The notes: generated from the sequence alone by a model not told the origin. A DNA stretch of 64,000 bases from Halichoerus grypus (GCF_964656455.1 NC_135714.1:82543903-82607902); one strand, 5' to 3'; shown: positions 24,403 to 35,381, counted from the first letter of the stretch. Program-made: numbers and translations.

Positions 24403-24615
24403 GGGGCACCTGGGTGGCTCAGTTGGTTAAGCCATGGACTCTTGGTTTCAGCTCAGGTCATGAACTCCCAGTGGGGAAACCAAGCCCCACTCAGCAGAGA
24501 GTCTGCTTCCCTTCTGCTCAACATCCTCCAGCTCGCGCACTCACTTTCACTCTCTTTCTCTCTCTACCTCTCTCTCTCTCAAATAAATAAATCTTTAAAA
24601 AAATTTTTTAAAAAG
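24403..24615 (+). mobile_element. SINEC with 10-bp target-site duplication
   Basis: It begins GGGGCACCTGGGTGGCTCAG and ends in AAATAAATAAATCTTT plus an A/T-rich tail. Flanking tattttacct (24393-24402) and tatttcacct (24616-24625) differ at one base. The central part is rearranged relative to other copies around 24450-24500. Confidence 0.94.
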
Positions 24616-24749
24616 TATTTCACCTATAGCTTCATAACAGATTCTTAGCTTTTTAATATAGGCTTTCGTAATACCATGTATTAGCATCAATAATGACCAC
24701 AAGTCTGCTTTTGTTTATGTCGTTTTTGAATAATACTTCTTCCCTTTGA

Positions 24750-24823
24750 GACATCAACTTCTTGAAAGAACAGACCATGCCTACTTTTGCACAACATGGT
24801 GTCCTCAGTGCCTACCTTGCAGT
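24750..24823 (+). mobile_element. LINE-2 tail, left half
   Basis: 'cttcttgaaagaacagacca', 'tgcctacttttgcacaacat' and 'ggtgtcctcagtgcctacct' match the L2 3' terminus, but the expected 'gctcaataaatatttg' end appears only about 380 bases later at 25212-25235. Confidence 0.55.
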
Positions 24824-25200
24824 CAGATTATTGGTGGGCAACTGCAGTACATGCTGCAGTGCACCATCCAGATCCTCTGGTCAGGACTCCCTTTCAAATA
24901 AAGGCTCATTCTCCAACCCCCTCCCCCCCCCACCTCCTCCGGGAGCACTGGCTGCTGGCTGCACATAAATGCACCACTCCTGGGTCGCATCGCTTCCCTG
25001 GTCAATGCAGGGTGGCAAAGGCCCAGTCCCCTTGCCGGCATCCAGGACAACTGTGAAGGGCCAGCCCAGCTGCAGGGCTCACCGTGGGACTGGTTCACAC
25101 CCCTACCACAAGTGCATCAGAGTTCGATCCTCATTGCCATCAGACCTCATAGGTGTTGGTCCTGAAGGTGCTCCCCTGCTACACACAATTCTCAGACTCA
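24824..25200. other. GC-rich unidentified block interrupting an L2 tail
   Basis: This block is distinctly richer in G and C than its surroundings and holds a poly-C stretch near 24922-24931 and several CpGs. It sits between the two halves of an L2 tail, so it is probably an insertion. I cannot assign it to a family. Overlapping open frames on both strands (68 to 91 codons) have no recognisable domain. A short AATAAA at about 24897 lies inside it. An old LTR or a processed transcript fragment are possible. Confidence 0.4.
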
Positions 25201-25245
25201 CCCAGCAACTCACCTAACAAATATTTGTAGGATATGTGGATGATT
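25201..25245 (+). mobile_element. LINE-2 tail, right half
   Basis: 'ctcacctaacaaatatttgt' matches the very end of L2 (gctcaataaatatttgttg) and completes the half found at 24750-24823. Confidence 0.4.
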
Positions 25246-25379
25246 TTGCCACTAGATCCATACATACCTTCTCTCAAAAGGAAAACATTCTTAAAGCATA
25301 AGCCTCCAGTTACATTGATAATAAAAATATGTGAATAAGCTCCAAAAATAGTCATATTATTTCATTTCACTACTTATTT

Positions 25380-25564
25380 TTCTTAAGATTTTATTTATTT
25401 ATTTGACAGAGAACACAAGCAGGCAGAGCGGCAGGCAGAGGGAGAGGGAGAAGCAGGCTCCCCGCTGAGCACAGAGCCCGACATCGGGGCTCGATCCCAG
25501 GACCCCGGGATCATGACCTGAGCCCAAGGCAGATGCTTAACCAACTGAGCCACTCAGGCGCCCC
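25380..25564 (-). mobile_element. SINEC, antisense, with 17-bp target-site duplication
   Basis: Reversed tail TTAAGATTTTATTTATTTAT at the left and GAGCCACTCAGGCGCCCC at the right. Duplications at 25363-25379 and 25565-25581 match at 16 of 17 bases. Confidence 0.96.
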
Positions 25565-25644
25565 CATTTCATTACTTATTTAATGTTAAGTTGTCAAACA
25601 AAAATAATTACTACCCCCCAAAAAATAAATAAATATTTACTACC

Positions 25645-27124
25645 TGAACTGATTTAATATCTTGCCCTTCGCTCTGAGACCACAAAACAGTTAAAAGGCT
25701 GATGACATGAATTATATAGGAATCTTCAAAAAGTTATTATTTTTTAATGGAGAAAATAATAAATGGTTAAAATAGATGTCTTGGACCAATCCATTTCTTT
25801 TCAACTTCCACACCCAACTACTTTCTCCCCCTAAAAATAGACCTAATATTTACATACAGACAAAAATGATTTAATTCAAGAAATAAAGAACTGTTTCTTT
25901 AAGAGAAATTAATATTATTTTTAAATTAAAAGAATAGCTTATAAACTTGAAGTAATTCTAGTTTTATTATATAAAGTGATAAAACAAAGGAACACATCAG
26001 GAAAAAAGTTTTAGCTTGAAGATCAACAAATAAAGGGAAATACTAGAAATGGAGGTGAGGGAAATACAGTCAAGCTTATTCTCCTCCATATAAAATACTA
26101 AACTCCCCTGAGGCTATTACGGTCTTGGAGTACATAGCTTAAAGAGTTGGGATTCAAAAATCATAGTTTTTCTACTTCAAAAATCAATATTTATTTCCAA
26201 CCGCAACCTAGAATTTTAATTGTTTTGGTGGGAAGCTCTTCAATTTTAATGGATGTAAAAAAAGAATGTACTCTGTTCACCAGAAACTAGAGTTACGTTC
26301 TCAAATATATCCTATCACCTATCCTTCAGCTAGCCTTCTGAGACTTAATTCTCTCTCTGACCTAAGATGTTTTGAACGTCTCACACAATTATTGCTTTAC
26401 TGGCACTTTGATGACTCATAATTATTTTTAGGATCAAAACTCTAATGTAACCATCCTCCCGTTTGCCAGTCTACCCTAGTATAACTGAAACGTACACATC
26501 TATTGCTGACAATTAAATTGACTTCCTCTATCTACTAACACTATTATTCAAAGAAAGTTTAGGGAAGGTCAGGAAACAGATTGTGAGAAGTTACAGAATC
26601 CCAGAAGCAGAACTTAAAACAATAACAGCAAGAGGTTACATATGTAACTTAGAATGTTCTGTCCTCCCTTGGGCCTTATTCAATGCAAATGGAAACATCT
26701 CCCTCTCGTCAGAAGCAAATCAATGAATAATTTTCTTAAAATGCCACGGTCTCCCTGAATTCTACTTTACAACAAAACTTAAACATTGTGTTCAATATTA
26801 TCCTAAAGCACTAAAGCACTTTTGATTACTGTCACTGTTGATGACTCCCTTTCTCTTTCTCAATAATGTCAAAATCTCAATCGTCTCATTTAAAGCAAAC
26901 AAACATATCAAGCACAAAGTTAATTTAAAAGTGTCTTTATAAACAGAAGAAAAGCAATTCCAGAAGAAAACATTTCTACCCAGAAAAGGGAGAGGATATA
27001 GAGAGAGTGAGGATATTTAATGATCACAGTTTGGAAGCAAGAAGAAGCAACAGAGAAACACAAGTACATAGGAAACATGAGAATAATGGTTAAATACAAA
27101 TTCACAAGAAGATCGGAAAATGTT
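25645..27124. other. Unique DNA, no feature seen
   Basis: About 1.5 kb of AT-rich sequence in which I recognise no gene, exon or repeat family. Confidence 0.5.
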
Positions 27125-27142
27125 AAAAATGATGGTCACTTT

Positions 27143-27344
27143 GGGACGCCTGGGTGGCTCAGTTGGTTAAAGCGACTGCCTTCGGCTCAGGTCATGATCC
27201 TGGAGTCCCGGGATCGAGTCCCGCATCAGGCTCCCTGCTCGGCAGGGAGTCTGCTTCTCCCTCTGACCCTCCTCCCTCTCATGCTCTCTGTCTCTCATTC
27301 TCTCTCTCTCAAATAAATAAATAAAATCTTTAAAAAAAAAAAAA
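27143..27344 (+). mobile_element. SINEC with exact 18-bp target-site duplication
   Basis: Complete copy from GGGACGCCTGGGTGGCTCAG to AAATAAATAAATAAAATCTT plus poly-A. The flanks aaaaatgatggtcacttt at 27125-27142 and 27345-27362 are identical. The 98-codon plus-strand frame at 27020 is a SINE artefact. Confidence 0.97.
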
Positions 27345-27667
27345 AAAAATGATGGTCACTTTAATGATTCATCCCTGCTTTCCCAACTCTTCTCCAATCA
27401 TACTATTAAGATAAAATTGAAGACATATTAAAGGCTGCCATGGCCCTCGAATACAGAATAGGCACTTCGTATGAGAAGTTGATAAACCAACACTAGTTAG
27501 AACTGACTCCTCAAAGTCCTTACTCCTATAGGGATTCAGTTGCAACAGGAATTCCATGTGCATGTCAAGTCAAGCCAAAATCTCATCTTTAGCATAATAA
27601 GAGTTAAAATGCAGCTCCCCTGTGGCGGTGGTGGAGGTCAGGGTAGTGGTGGGTTCAAACATATTTT

Positions 27668-27889
27668 TTAAAGGTTTTATTTTTATTTATTTGACAGAAG
27701 AGAGCACCAGCACGGGGAAGAGCAGAGGGAGAGGGAGAAGCAGACTCTCCGCTGAGCAGGAAGCCCAACGCGGGACTCGGTCCCAGGACCCTGAGATCAT
27801 GACCTGAGCCGAAGGTCTTATTAGGCTTATTATTGGCTCACCCAGCAACTGACCTGGTTGCTTAACAACTGAGCCACCCAGGCGCCCCA
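27668..27889 (-). mobile_element. SINEC, antisense, with a 44-nt internal insertion
   Basis: The two ends are standard, and duplications at 27650-27667 and 27890-27907 match at 17 of 18 bases. Between 'gacctgagccgaagg' and 'gcttaacaactgagcc' the usual five or so bases are replaced by 44 bases (27816-27859) absent from every other copy here. Confidence 0.95.
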
Positions 27890-27907
27890 TGGGTTCAAAC
27901 ACATTTT

Positions 27908-28853
27908 ACTGCACACTGACATCAGCTAGATCTTAAGTGAATTTAATCTAGAATGGTTTTGATTAAGGAGATTTAGGGTAAAAGAAGGCTATAGCAAGCT
28001 GCTGGAACACAACAATGTCTGGTTTGCACATCATTTTACTCTTCACTTCTCTACATACTGTGTTCAGAAATACAGAAGAGGAAAGCATTTCTGAGTGAGA
28101 TTACAAGTAGAATCAAAGCAATGGTTAAGACTGTGAACGCTCTGAAAATCTTTTGGCCCTTTCAAGTTTATGCACACCATAGAGTTCTCCTCTCTCAAGA
28201 GACCAGCACCACACAAACCCAACAGTTACTGGGAATAACCAAATTACATAAAATTAATGGGATGTGGCTCTTCACAAGGAATAAATTTATAACTAAATGA
28301 TGAGTGCCTTATGCTTTTTATTCCAGTGGGTGAACTGCTAAGAGTAATCAATTCAATCAGGTCTATTAGAGAGGCCTATTACATGTCTGATGGGCAGTTT
28401 TACTTTTTTTCACTTCCTTATTCCAATTTCTGTCTGGGTTGAAAGAAAAATAAACAGGTTGATCTTTGAATTTAAATCTGGAGTGCTGGGAAGACAGATA
28501 TGCAAATAAGAAAAAAATTTAAAAGGAAACTCGGATTTGGATAAGCCAAAGACACAAAAGGATAAAAAGATACATCAGAAATATTAAAATGGTTTGTGAA
28601 TAAATCAAGTATTTTCAACTTATTTTAAAAATGCAAAATTTGGCAATATTCTGAAAATTCTCCTTAAACTTAAAAAAATAATAACAAATAAACCTAAGGA
28701 TGGAATTACTGTGGTCCAAACTTAGAAGAACCAAACCAGTACGGATACTTGCCCTAGGTCCACAGGATCCACATAGAAACCTGCAGAGGCAACAGTAAGC
28801 TCCATGGGAGTATGAGCAAGCGCTTTTTCTGATGAGATGGCATGACAGAATGA
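27908..28853. other. Unique DNA, no feature seen
   Basis: No gene, exon or repeat family recognised. Confidence 0.5.
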
Positions 28854-28868
28854 AGAGAACAATGACTT

Positions 28869-29043
28869 GGGCGCCTGGCTGGCTCAGTCGGTTAAGCCTC
28901 TGCCTTTGGCTGGGTCATGATCCCAGGGTCCTGGGATCGAACCGTGCATCTGGCTCTCTGCTCAGCGGGGAGTCTCCTTCTCCCTCTGCCTTGCCTTTCC
29001 CTCTTGCTCCTGTTCTCTCTCAAATATATAAATAAAATCTTTA
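28869..29043 (+). mobile_element. SINEC, first of a tandem pair
   Basis: Begins GGGCGCCTGGCTGGCTCAG and ends in AAATATATAAATAAAATCTT plus A-run. Its left duplication agagaacaatgactt (28854-28868) is matched not at its own end but after the next SINE (29267-29281, 14 of 15 bases), showing that the next SINE inserted into its tail. Confidence 0.95.
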
Positions 29044-29056
29044 AAAAAAGAGAGAG

Positions 29057-29251
29057 GGGCGCCTGGGTGGCTCAGTCGTTAAGCGCCTGCCTTCGGCTCA
29101 GGTCATGATCCCAGAGTCCTGCGATCGAGCCCCGCATTGGGCTCCCTGCTCGGCGGGGAGCCTGCTTCTCCCTCTCCCACTCCCTCTGCTTCTGCTCCCT
29201 CTCTCGCTGTGTCTCTCTCTGTCAAATAAATAAATAAATAAATAAATAAAT
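29057..29251 (+). mobile_element. SINEC inserted in the tail of the preceding SINEC
   Basis: Complete copy, starting GGGCGCCTGGGTGGCTCAG and ending in about eight AAAT units. Its own 13-bp duplication aaaaaagagagag lies at 29044-29056 and 29252-29264, made from the older SINE's A-tail and adjoining GA run. Confidence 0.95.
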
Positions 29252-29644
29252 AAAAAAGAGAGAGAGAGAGAACAATGACCTAAGCCTTACTTCCTATAAT
29301 GAGGTACATATTTGCGTCTTTATGAAAAGTTACTGCATCTATAAACTGGCAATATCCTTTTTCTTAGCTACTGCCTAGTTTTGACAGGAAAGACACATAA
29401 AATAGTATGTGGGAGGGCTTTGTAAATGTTAGCACATGAAACAGATTAAAGGCAGCGCTGATTCCAGAGTTGGTATTGTTGCTATCTCTAACACAAAGCA
29501 AATGCTCACAAAACATTTGTGAATGAAAGGACAAACATTTTAAAAGAATTTAAAACCTAAAACCAAATCACCAAATGATGCCAAGAGATAACATTAGGTT
29601 GACATTATGTTCTGGAATCTTCCAGTTTTCTGTAATAATTGTCA

Positions 29645-29885
29645 ATATTAATCCAGTGCTTACTATTGGCCAGACCCGGTTCTAAAGACTTAAGAAATAT
29701 AACGTGACAACAACTCCATGAGGCTGAATCTACTATTAGAATCTACTTCATCTATAAATCCTTATTTACATGTGAAGAAAAATACCTAACCCAAAATACA
29801 GGGCCAAATAATTTATCAAAAAGCAGAGTCTGTAAATGGAAGATTCAATTCAAACCTAAAAAATCTGGCTCTACTAACCATGCTT
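29645..29885 (-). mobile_element. MIR SINE, antisense
   Basis: 'cagtgcttactattggccag', 'caactccatgaggctgaatc', then 'gcagagtctgtaaatgg' and 'aatctggctctactaaccat' follow reverse-complement MIR across most of its length. Confidence 0.7.
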
Positions 29886-30597
29886 TTAAACTAAAATGAA
29901 TTCATTAACATACATATTCAGTGGCAAATTGGTAAGTATATCTGAACATATATTACAGTACATGACCGAACAGTATTTTCAGATAAAATTCACTCGGGAT
30001 CATTGTTAATTATGCTACACAGTCATAATTCCTTTATATTTTGGAGCTAACTCAATGGCATCAGATCAATTATATGGCTTCCCTGTTGCTTCACTATGCC
30101 TTCAAAATATTTCCTTTCCCTACCCCCAGATATACTCATAATTACCTATCTTAAGTAGTATCAGACAGATATGAAAATGTTTAAACATGAGGGATTCTTA
30201 AAGAATCATAGTAGAAACACCTAGATTAGGTGAATTATTTACAGGCAGTCATCAGTTTATTAACAATTTATTTACTATTGACTACAATAGGCATTATATT
30301 AGGTACCGAGTGGACATAGACTAGCAATTAAAGACACAACCTTAATCAATTATTTTAAAAACCTAATTAAGGCACAAAATTTACTTATGTGAGAAAGCCC
30401 AGAAATTACATTTTTTTAAAAAAAACCACTATCTCCAACTGAAGACCGATATACTAGTTGAATAAAAAAAGTTCTAGAGAGAAATAAGAAAGGTCCAATC
30501 CTGGGGAACCAAGTTCCAGAGAATAGAAATGATGTATAATTACTCCAGAGGTTTGAGATTGTTCAGTATGAAAAATATAAGCCTAACAAATAATAGT
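29886..30597. other. Unique DNA, no feature seen
   Basis: No gene, exon or repeat family recognised. Confidence 0.5.
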
Positions 30598-30613
30598 AAA
30601 ACTGGATTCTCCA

Positions 30614-30811
30614 GGGCACCTGGGTGGCTCAGTCGGTTAAGCGTCTGCCTCCAGCTCAGGTCATGATCCCAGGGTCCTGGACTGAGCCCTGCGTCAGGCT
30701 CTGCACTCAGCGGGGAGTCTGCTTCTCCCTCTCCCTCTGCCCCTCCCCGCTGCTCAGACTTGCTCGAGTGCTCTCTCTCTCTCTCATAAATAAATAAAAT
30801 ATTAAAAAAAA
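30614..30811 (+). mobile_element. SINEC with exact 16-bp target-site duplication
   Basis: Complete copy starting GGGCACCTGGGTGGCTCAG. The flanks aaaactggattctcca at 30598-30613 and 30812-30827 are identical. The 99-codon minus-strand frame at 30540-30839 is its antisense translation. Confidence 0.97.
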
Positions 30812-31404
30812 AAAACTGGATTCTCCACCCATTTCTCACATGATGGATTTACATGGCTTCCAGGCTATCTGTATGTGTCATTACCAGAATTAAATTAAGA
30901 AATTGGTGTTTCTGAGCCCTTGAACAAGGGCTCCTGCTGCTGCTGAATCTATGGTCTATAATAACCCGCTAACATGGCAGACACCTGTGCAGTGGAATAT
31001 AACTGAGTTAAAGTGAACAGAAAGGCTGACGGTGAGCATTGCAGTGGCTCTAAGTCAGGAGTGGTTCAAGAATTTGGAAAACATTTAAAACAAAACCATT
31101 TTCTCTTATATGTCAGCATTCACAATCTCCAAACTAGAAGAATCTTCCTTTTTTCCCCCCTTCGGCTCATCTTCCTAAAACTGCCCTATCAATCTGTCAG
31201 ACAGCTGCCTCCCTTACACCATACACATGGCCGTACACGCACAAATCTGTGCACGCACGCACACACATCCTCAGAGACACAGCACATGCTCTTATGGCAC
31301 ACCTAAGGATATAGAAAATACCACCCATTCTCAGCCACCTATAGGCTCTAGGCTGAGAAATAACACACCGAGTTATAGAACAGGGCTGTGAAAATAAATA
31401 TGTG

Positions 31405-31535
31405 GTTAATAATCCTTGGCCAGGAGTCAGACATCCTGAATCAAAGCCCAGTTCTTCTCTTTGGGTCTATGTGGTCTTGGGTGGTTATTTAATCTTTCCA
31501 ACCCTCACTTTTCTCATTCCCTGAATCCTAAATGA
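31405..31535 (+). mobile_element. MIR SINE, sense
   Basis: 'aggagtcagacatcctgaat', 'aaagcccagttcttctcttt', 'gtggtcttgggtggttattt' and 'ccctcacttttctcattccc' match MIR in order. Confidence 0.78.
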
Positions 31536-32913
31536 AGAAAAACTTAATACACTTTCTAGTTCAAAACTCTTAATTCTTGAAAGAATGAAAGTGAAATCAA
31601 AAGGAAACAGAATAGCTTTGATTTATATGATAAGGTTTTGGTATCTTTTTTCATAGGATCAAAAATGATCTGTCTCCTGTTGGTTGGATCATAGTCTCTT
31701 ACTGAGTAGCATATTGGCTTCCCTGTGCAAAAGGCAAGATTACATTTTGCGAATATGCGTAACATCTGAAATATTAGAGGACTATATCAGTCACTCTGCT
31801 TTTAAACTACCTGATTTTCAGTTTCAATGTGTTATTTTTAAAATATGCTTCCTGTATACAAGTTTATTTCTTAAAATGCCTTTTGTAGAAAAGTCACACC
31901 AGGACCAATGTCCAGTAATACGCATTTCTTCATTCTCCACCAGACAATGTCTACTCTCCACCCCACAAAATAAGTTGGGGTCTATACGCTCCTACAGAAT
32001 CTTTTTTCTTTCTTAATCACTTTTTGTAAAGTTAATGAGAGAAAACTGAAACAGAAAGCCTCCATAATTAACCTCTTTAGCCTACAAGTTAGACAACTCA
32101 GAAACGGCGTACGAAAAAGCCAGCACATGGAGTATTCTACCGAGAACACAGAACATGCTGATTTTAATCAAGTCCATGGAATAAGAGGAAGTGAGGAATA
32201 ATTTCCGTGCCATAGTACTAATGAGGACTGACTAACACCAGAATAAAGAGTGTGCAGTCCCCAGGCAGACGAGAGAGAAACCAGCAGCTCACATACACAG
32301 GCACACACTGAAGTTACACAGGAAAACAGAGCAGAATGGATTCTGTTGTTTGAGGTGACAAGAGTTTAAAGAGTTTAAAGCATTTTAGTAGGAGCTCCTT
32401 GAAGTTGTACCATCCATGATCCAGTGAAGTATGAAATCCGTTAATATGGAATTTCAAGTCAAACTGTCACAAATCAAAGTGCTCTATTCTGCACCACAGT
32501 GTCTGCCTACAAAACGTGTAGCGATGCCCCATACACAGCTCTGTAAGACGGAGCTTTAAAAGAAACCATTTAAAATCATTTCCAAGCTATGTCATACGTT
32601 TGCACGTGTCACTGATAAAAAAGAAAAGGGAGAAAAATTGACTCAAGCTACGCAACTGGACTATCATAACTGTCGGCCTGCATATATTTCAAAGAAATCT
32701 AGTGAAGTTTAATGAGATTAGTGAGTAGTTTCTCTACACTTCTTTGAATAAATTTTTAAAAAACGGCTTTCCGTCAAGGCTTTTAAAAAGATAAATAAAA
32801 AGCAATGCAATCTGATCACACAAAAGAGAAGGCTCACAGACTGCACAGGACAATCTCCAACCCTGAGCTGCACACTCCTCTCCCAGTCTCACTATCCAAC
32901 GGCACTAGCTCAC
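31536..32913. other. Repeat-free unique DNA leading into the exon-like block
   Basis: About 1.4 kb without a recognised transposon. CpGs persist at scattered places between 32100 and 32650, more than in comparable stretches elsewhere. No further splice-bounded open block was found by eye. Confidence 0.45.
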
Positions 32914-33057
32914 CTCATATTTAAGTCACCATCTGCCTCCGTAGAGCACTCGTCCGGCTTCACCGCTGGCTCGGTCTTGTTAGCGGTGCCAGTACACGTG
33001 CCATCTCCTCGGATGACACACCTAGGACCGGTTTCTGAGTTTTCACCTTTTTTATCA
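32914..33057 (-). CDS. Candidate internal coding exon, 144 bp, unidentified
   Basis: On the minus strand an acceptor-like TTCTTGTCACTGTTAG precedes base 33057 and a donor-like ATGAG|GTGAGC follows base 32914. Between them one frame stays open for 47 full codons with split codons at both ends, so the exon would be phase-symmetric (a multiple of three). The predicted peptide has three cysteines (in PRCVIRG, GTCTGT and DECSTE) and a potential N-glycosylation site (NKT), which would suit a secreted or extracellular segment. Nine CpGs fall in 144 bases, far above the local level. I do not recognise the protein. The polypyrimidine tract is only moderate, and no second exon of the same gene is evident. 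A chance open block or a regulatory element is possible. Confidence 0.4.
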
Positions 33058-33635
33058 CTAACAGTGACAAGAATTGTATTCAATCACTACACGCCATACA
33101 CTTTTACCATCAATTTATTTAATTCAATTCACCACCAATCCTCTAGGTTGTCTGTTTGTTTGGAAAAGGTCTTGAATTTACCTCAGCCTCCAAAGTCACT
33201 GCTGTCACAGCAGACGAGGCCACCTTCAACCCTCTCCTGAAATATTTCAAGAGCTATTTTTATTCCTCTATTTATCTAGTTTATCTCTGGAAGACTTATC
33301 TTCCTAAAACACTATTTAATATGTCCTCTAAAACCTATAATGGTTTCATCTATTTTCTATTACAATATTTCCCAAAGGATATTTGTCACAAGAAAAATAA
33401 AAAGCACCCACGGCCAACCAGATTTGAGATACTCCGCTTTCAATTTCACTGTGTACAGTAACATATTAAAATCTCTTTAGTCTTGAGGTACAGAAATCAG
33501 CTTACTTCTTCTTAGTCTAGCATATTCCACAGTTTTTGATCAATGGGCCCTCCTTCCCCCAGAACAAGCATGAATGGAGCAATCTCGGCAATGCTAGTCT
33601 CAGGTATCAATTCCAAATACTTTCGATTCTTTGCC
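33058..33635. other. Unique DNA, no feature seen
   Basis: The plus-strand frames of 87 and 101 codons here overlap the antisense exon-like block or have no recognisable domain. No repeat is recognised. Confidence 0.45.
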
Positions 33636-33995
33636 TTTCAATTCCTTCCTCCATACTGGTAAGCCCACGGTCACGAGTTTCCATCGCTTTCCTTTGCTTC
33701 TGATGTAGACAGCCTGGTCTCTTTAAGTACATCATACTTATCTCTTTCCCAACTCACTTGCTCATGTTGTCTCTGCCTATCTCTGCCTCCTCTTTTCTGT
33801 ACAGTTAAATCCTGCTTAGTCTTCAAAGCTTGGTGCAAGTCATATCTCGTCCATGAACTCCTCCCCTCTGTCTACCTCAGTTAGAGCATAATCTCCTTAA
33901 AGGAAGGACCTATGTTTTATGTGTCAGTGTTTTCTTCACTTCTGGCAAGTATGCATGGTAGGGACTGAATGAGTTTGATGTTAGCCATACTTTTG
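33636..33995 (+). mobile_element. LINE-2 3' region, sense
   Basis: 'taaatcctgcttagtcttca', 'aagcttggtgcaagtcatat', 'catgaactcctcccctctgt', 'gagcataatctccttaaagg' and 'aaggacctatgttttatgtg' match the L2 3' order. Confidence 0.65.
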
Positions 33996-34420
33996 ATTAT
34001 CTGGCACAAAGAAATGCCTAACTAGAGTGAGATATCAACTGCGATCCACACACAGAATACAGGTATGTTTCTAAGGAAGGAAGAGGTAAGGGAGATGCTC
34101 CTTTTTATTCTGATCCTCTTCAACCAGTAAAGTCTAAAAAGCATGGCAATTCAAAATGATGCAAAAACAAGTCTTTAGGTCACTTTGCATCGGAGAGTGA
34201 AAAGCACATCCAAGACAAAGAGGAGAATTTTTGAAAACAAGCAAGATACCTATTTTCTAATCAAAAGATAAATCTTAAGTAATTAGTAATAAATTACAAA
34301 TTATTTAGATTATTTAGAGTTAAAAGATTTATTTTAATCTTTCTTTATTTAAATAAAAAACAGACCCTATACATTACTCTAAGTATAAAACAACTGCAAG
34401 TTAAATCAGTGTAGACAGTA

Positions 34421-34421
<1 letters not shown>
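33996..34421. other. Unique DNA, no feature seen
   Basis: No repeat or coding block recognised. Confidence 0.5.

Positions 34422-34463
<42 letters not shown>
34422..34463. repeat. (TG)n microsatellite
   Basis: About 20 uninterrupted TG units, among the longest dinucleotide arrays in the window. Confidence 0.98.
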
Positions 34464-34466
<3 letters not shown>

Positions 34467-35167
34467 CATACAAACATATATATGGTCATCTTGAGTTCTC
34501 CTGCTGTATGTATAAAGGGCTCTGTCACTTGTGATTTATAAACACATTTAGTTAAACAGTGGTGCTAATGAGGCAAAAGTGAAAAGGGGAACTTCTCCTA
34601 AGCCAACTGGCTTAACCTTGAATTTTTAGCCTTCTCCTGTAACCGACCCTCACCTTGGTCTTCCAGCTGCCCCACAAAATAATGGAATGAGAAAAATTCA
34701 CCAACCTTACCAGAAAAACAAAGTGTATATAATGAGGACAATGCTCCTTTAGAGCAAAAATCAGTTTGCATTCAAATGCAAATCACATACAAATTCACTA
34801 GCTAGAATAGAGTACTCCCTATCATAAAGCCAATTGGTGAAAAACTGGATATTAAATACTTTTGTAAAGCCTGGTTGTAAGGAGATGTGGTAATGTCCTT
34901 CTTACGTGCTAGTAAAGATGTATGGTCTTCATATATGTCTGCCTCCTGACTGCGTCACTGGAGAGCCTTCTTCATCAACCCTTTCTGTGCCTTTTGTACT
35001 AAGCACAGCATGAGCATCATTTCTAAGTAGTTACCATGAGCAAAGAATTCAAAAATTTTAAGCAAGCCAGCTTACTTTCCCTATATATATTTAATATTTT
35101 TCACCCAGTTTGTGATTTATTTTGTGTTAGGTTACAGTCGAAAAACTAGAAATCATAGTAAGTATGT
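34464..35167. other. Unique DNA, no feature seen
   Basis: No repeat or coding block recognised. Confidence 0.5.
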
Positions 35168-35184
35168 CAACAAAAGAAATTTAA

Positions 35185-35381
35185 ATTTTTTTTATTTTTT
35201 TATTTTTTTTTTATTTATTTGCAAGAGAGAGAATGAGAGAGAGCACGAGAGGTAGGAGGGTCAGAGGGAGAAGCAGACTCCCTGCTGAGCAGGGAGCCCG
35301 ATGTGGGACTCGATCCCGGGACTCCAGGATCATGACCTGAGCCGAAGGCAGTCGCTTAACCAACTGAGCCACCCAGGCGCC
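35185..35381 (-). mobile_element. SINEC, antisense, with exact 17-bp target-site duplication
   Basis: T-rich reversed tail at the left, GAGCCACCCAGGCGCC at the right. The flanks caacaaaagaaatttaa at 35168-35184 and 35382-35398 are identical. Confidence 0.97.

Noticed and set aside
24762..25217. Cluster of overlapping frames suggesting a small GC-rich gene
   Set aside because: Frames on both strands are open together, as expected from high GC. No start context, splice site or domain supports any of them.
27020..27316. 98-codon plus frame, and similar frames at 1831, 24364, 28832, 30540, 36483 and 37316
   Set aside because: Each runs through a SINEC. The shared GWLSRLS/GSWD-type residues come from the repeat.
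29057..29130. tRNA-like A and B boxes in the SINEs
   Set aside because: The boxes are the fossil pol III promoter of a tRNA-Lys-derived SINE. The body cannot fold as a functional tRNA, so no tRNA gene is called.
33156..33461. 101-codon plus-strand frame next to the exon-like block
   Set aside because: On the opposite strand, without splice context or domain, and AT-rich in composition.
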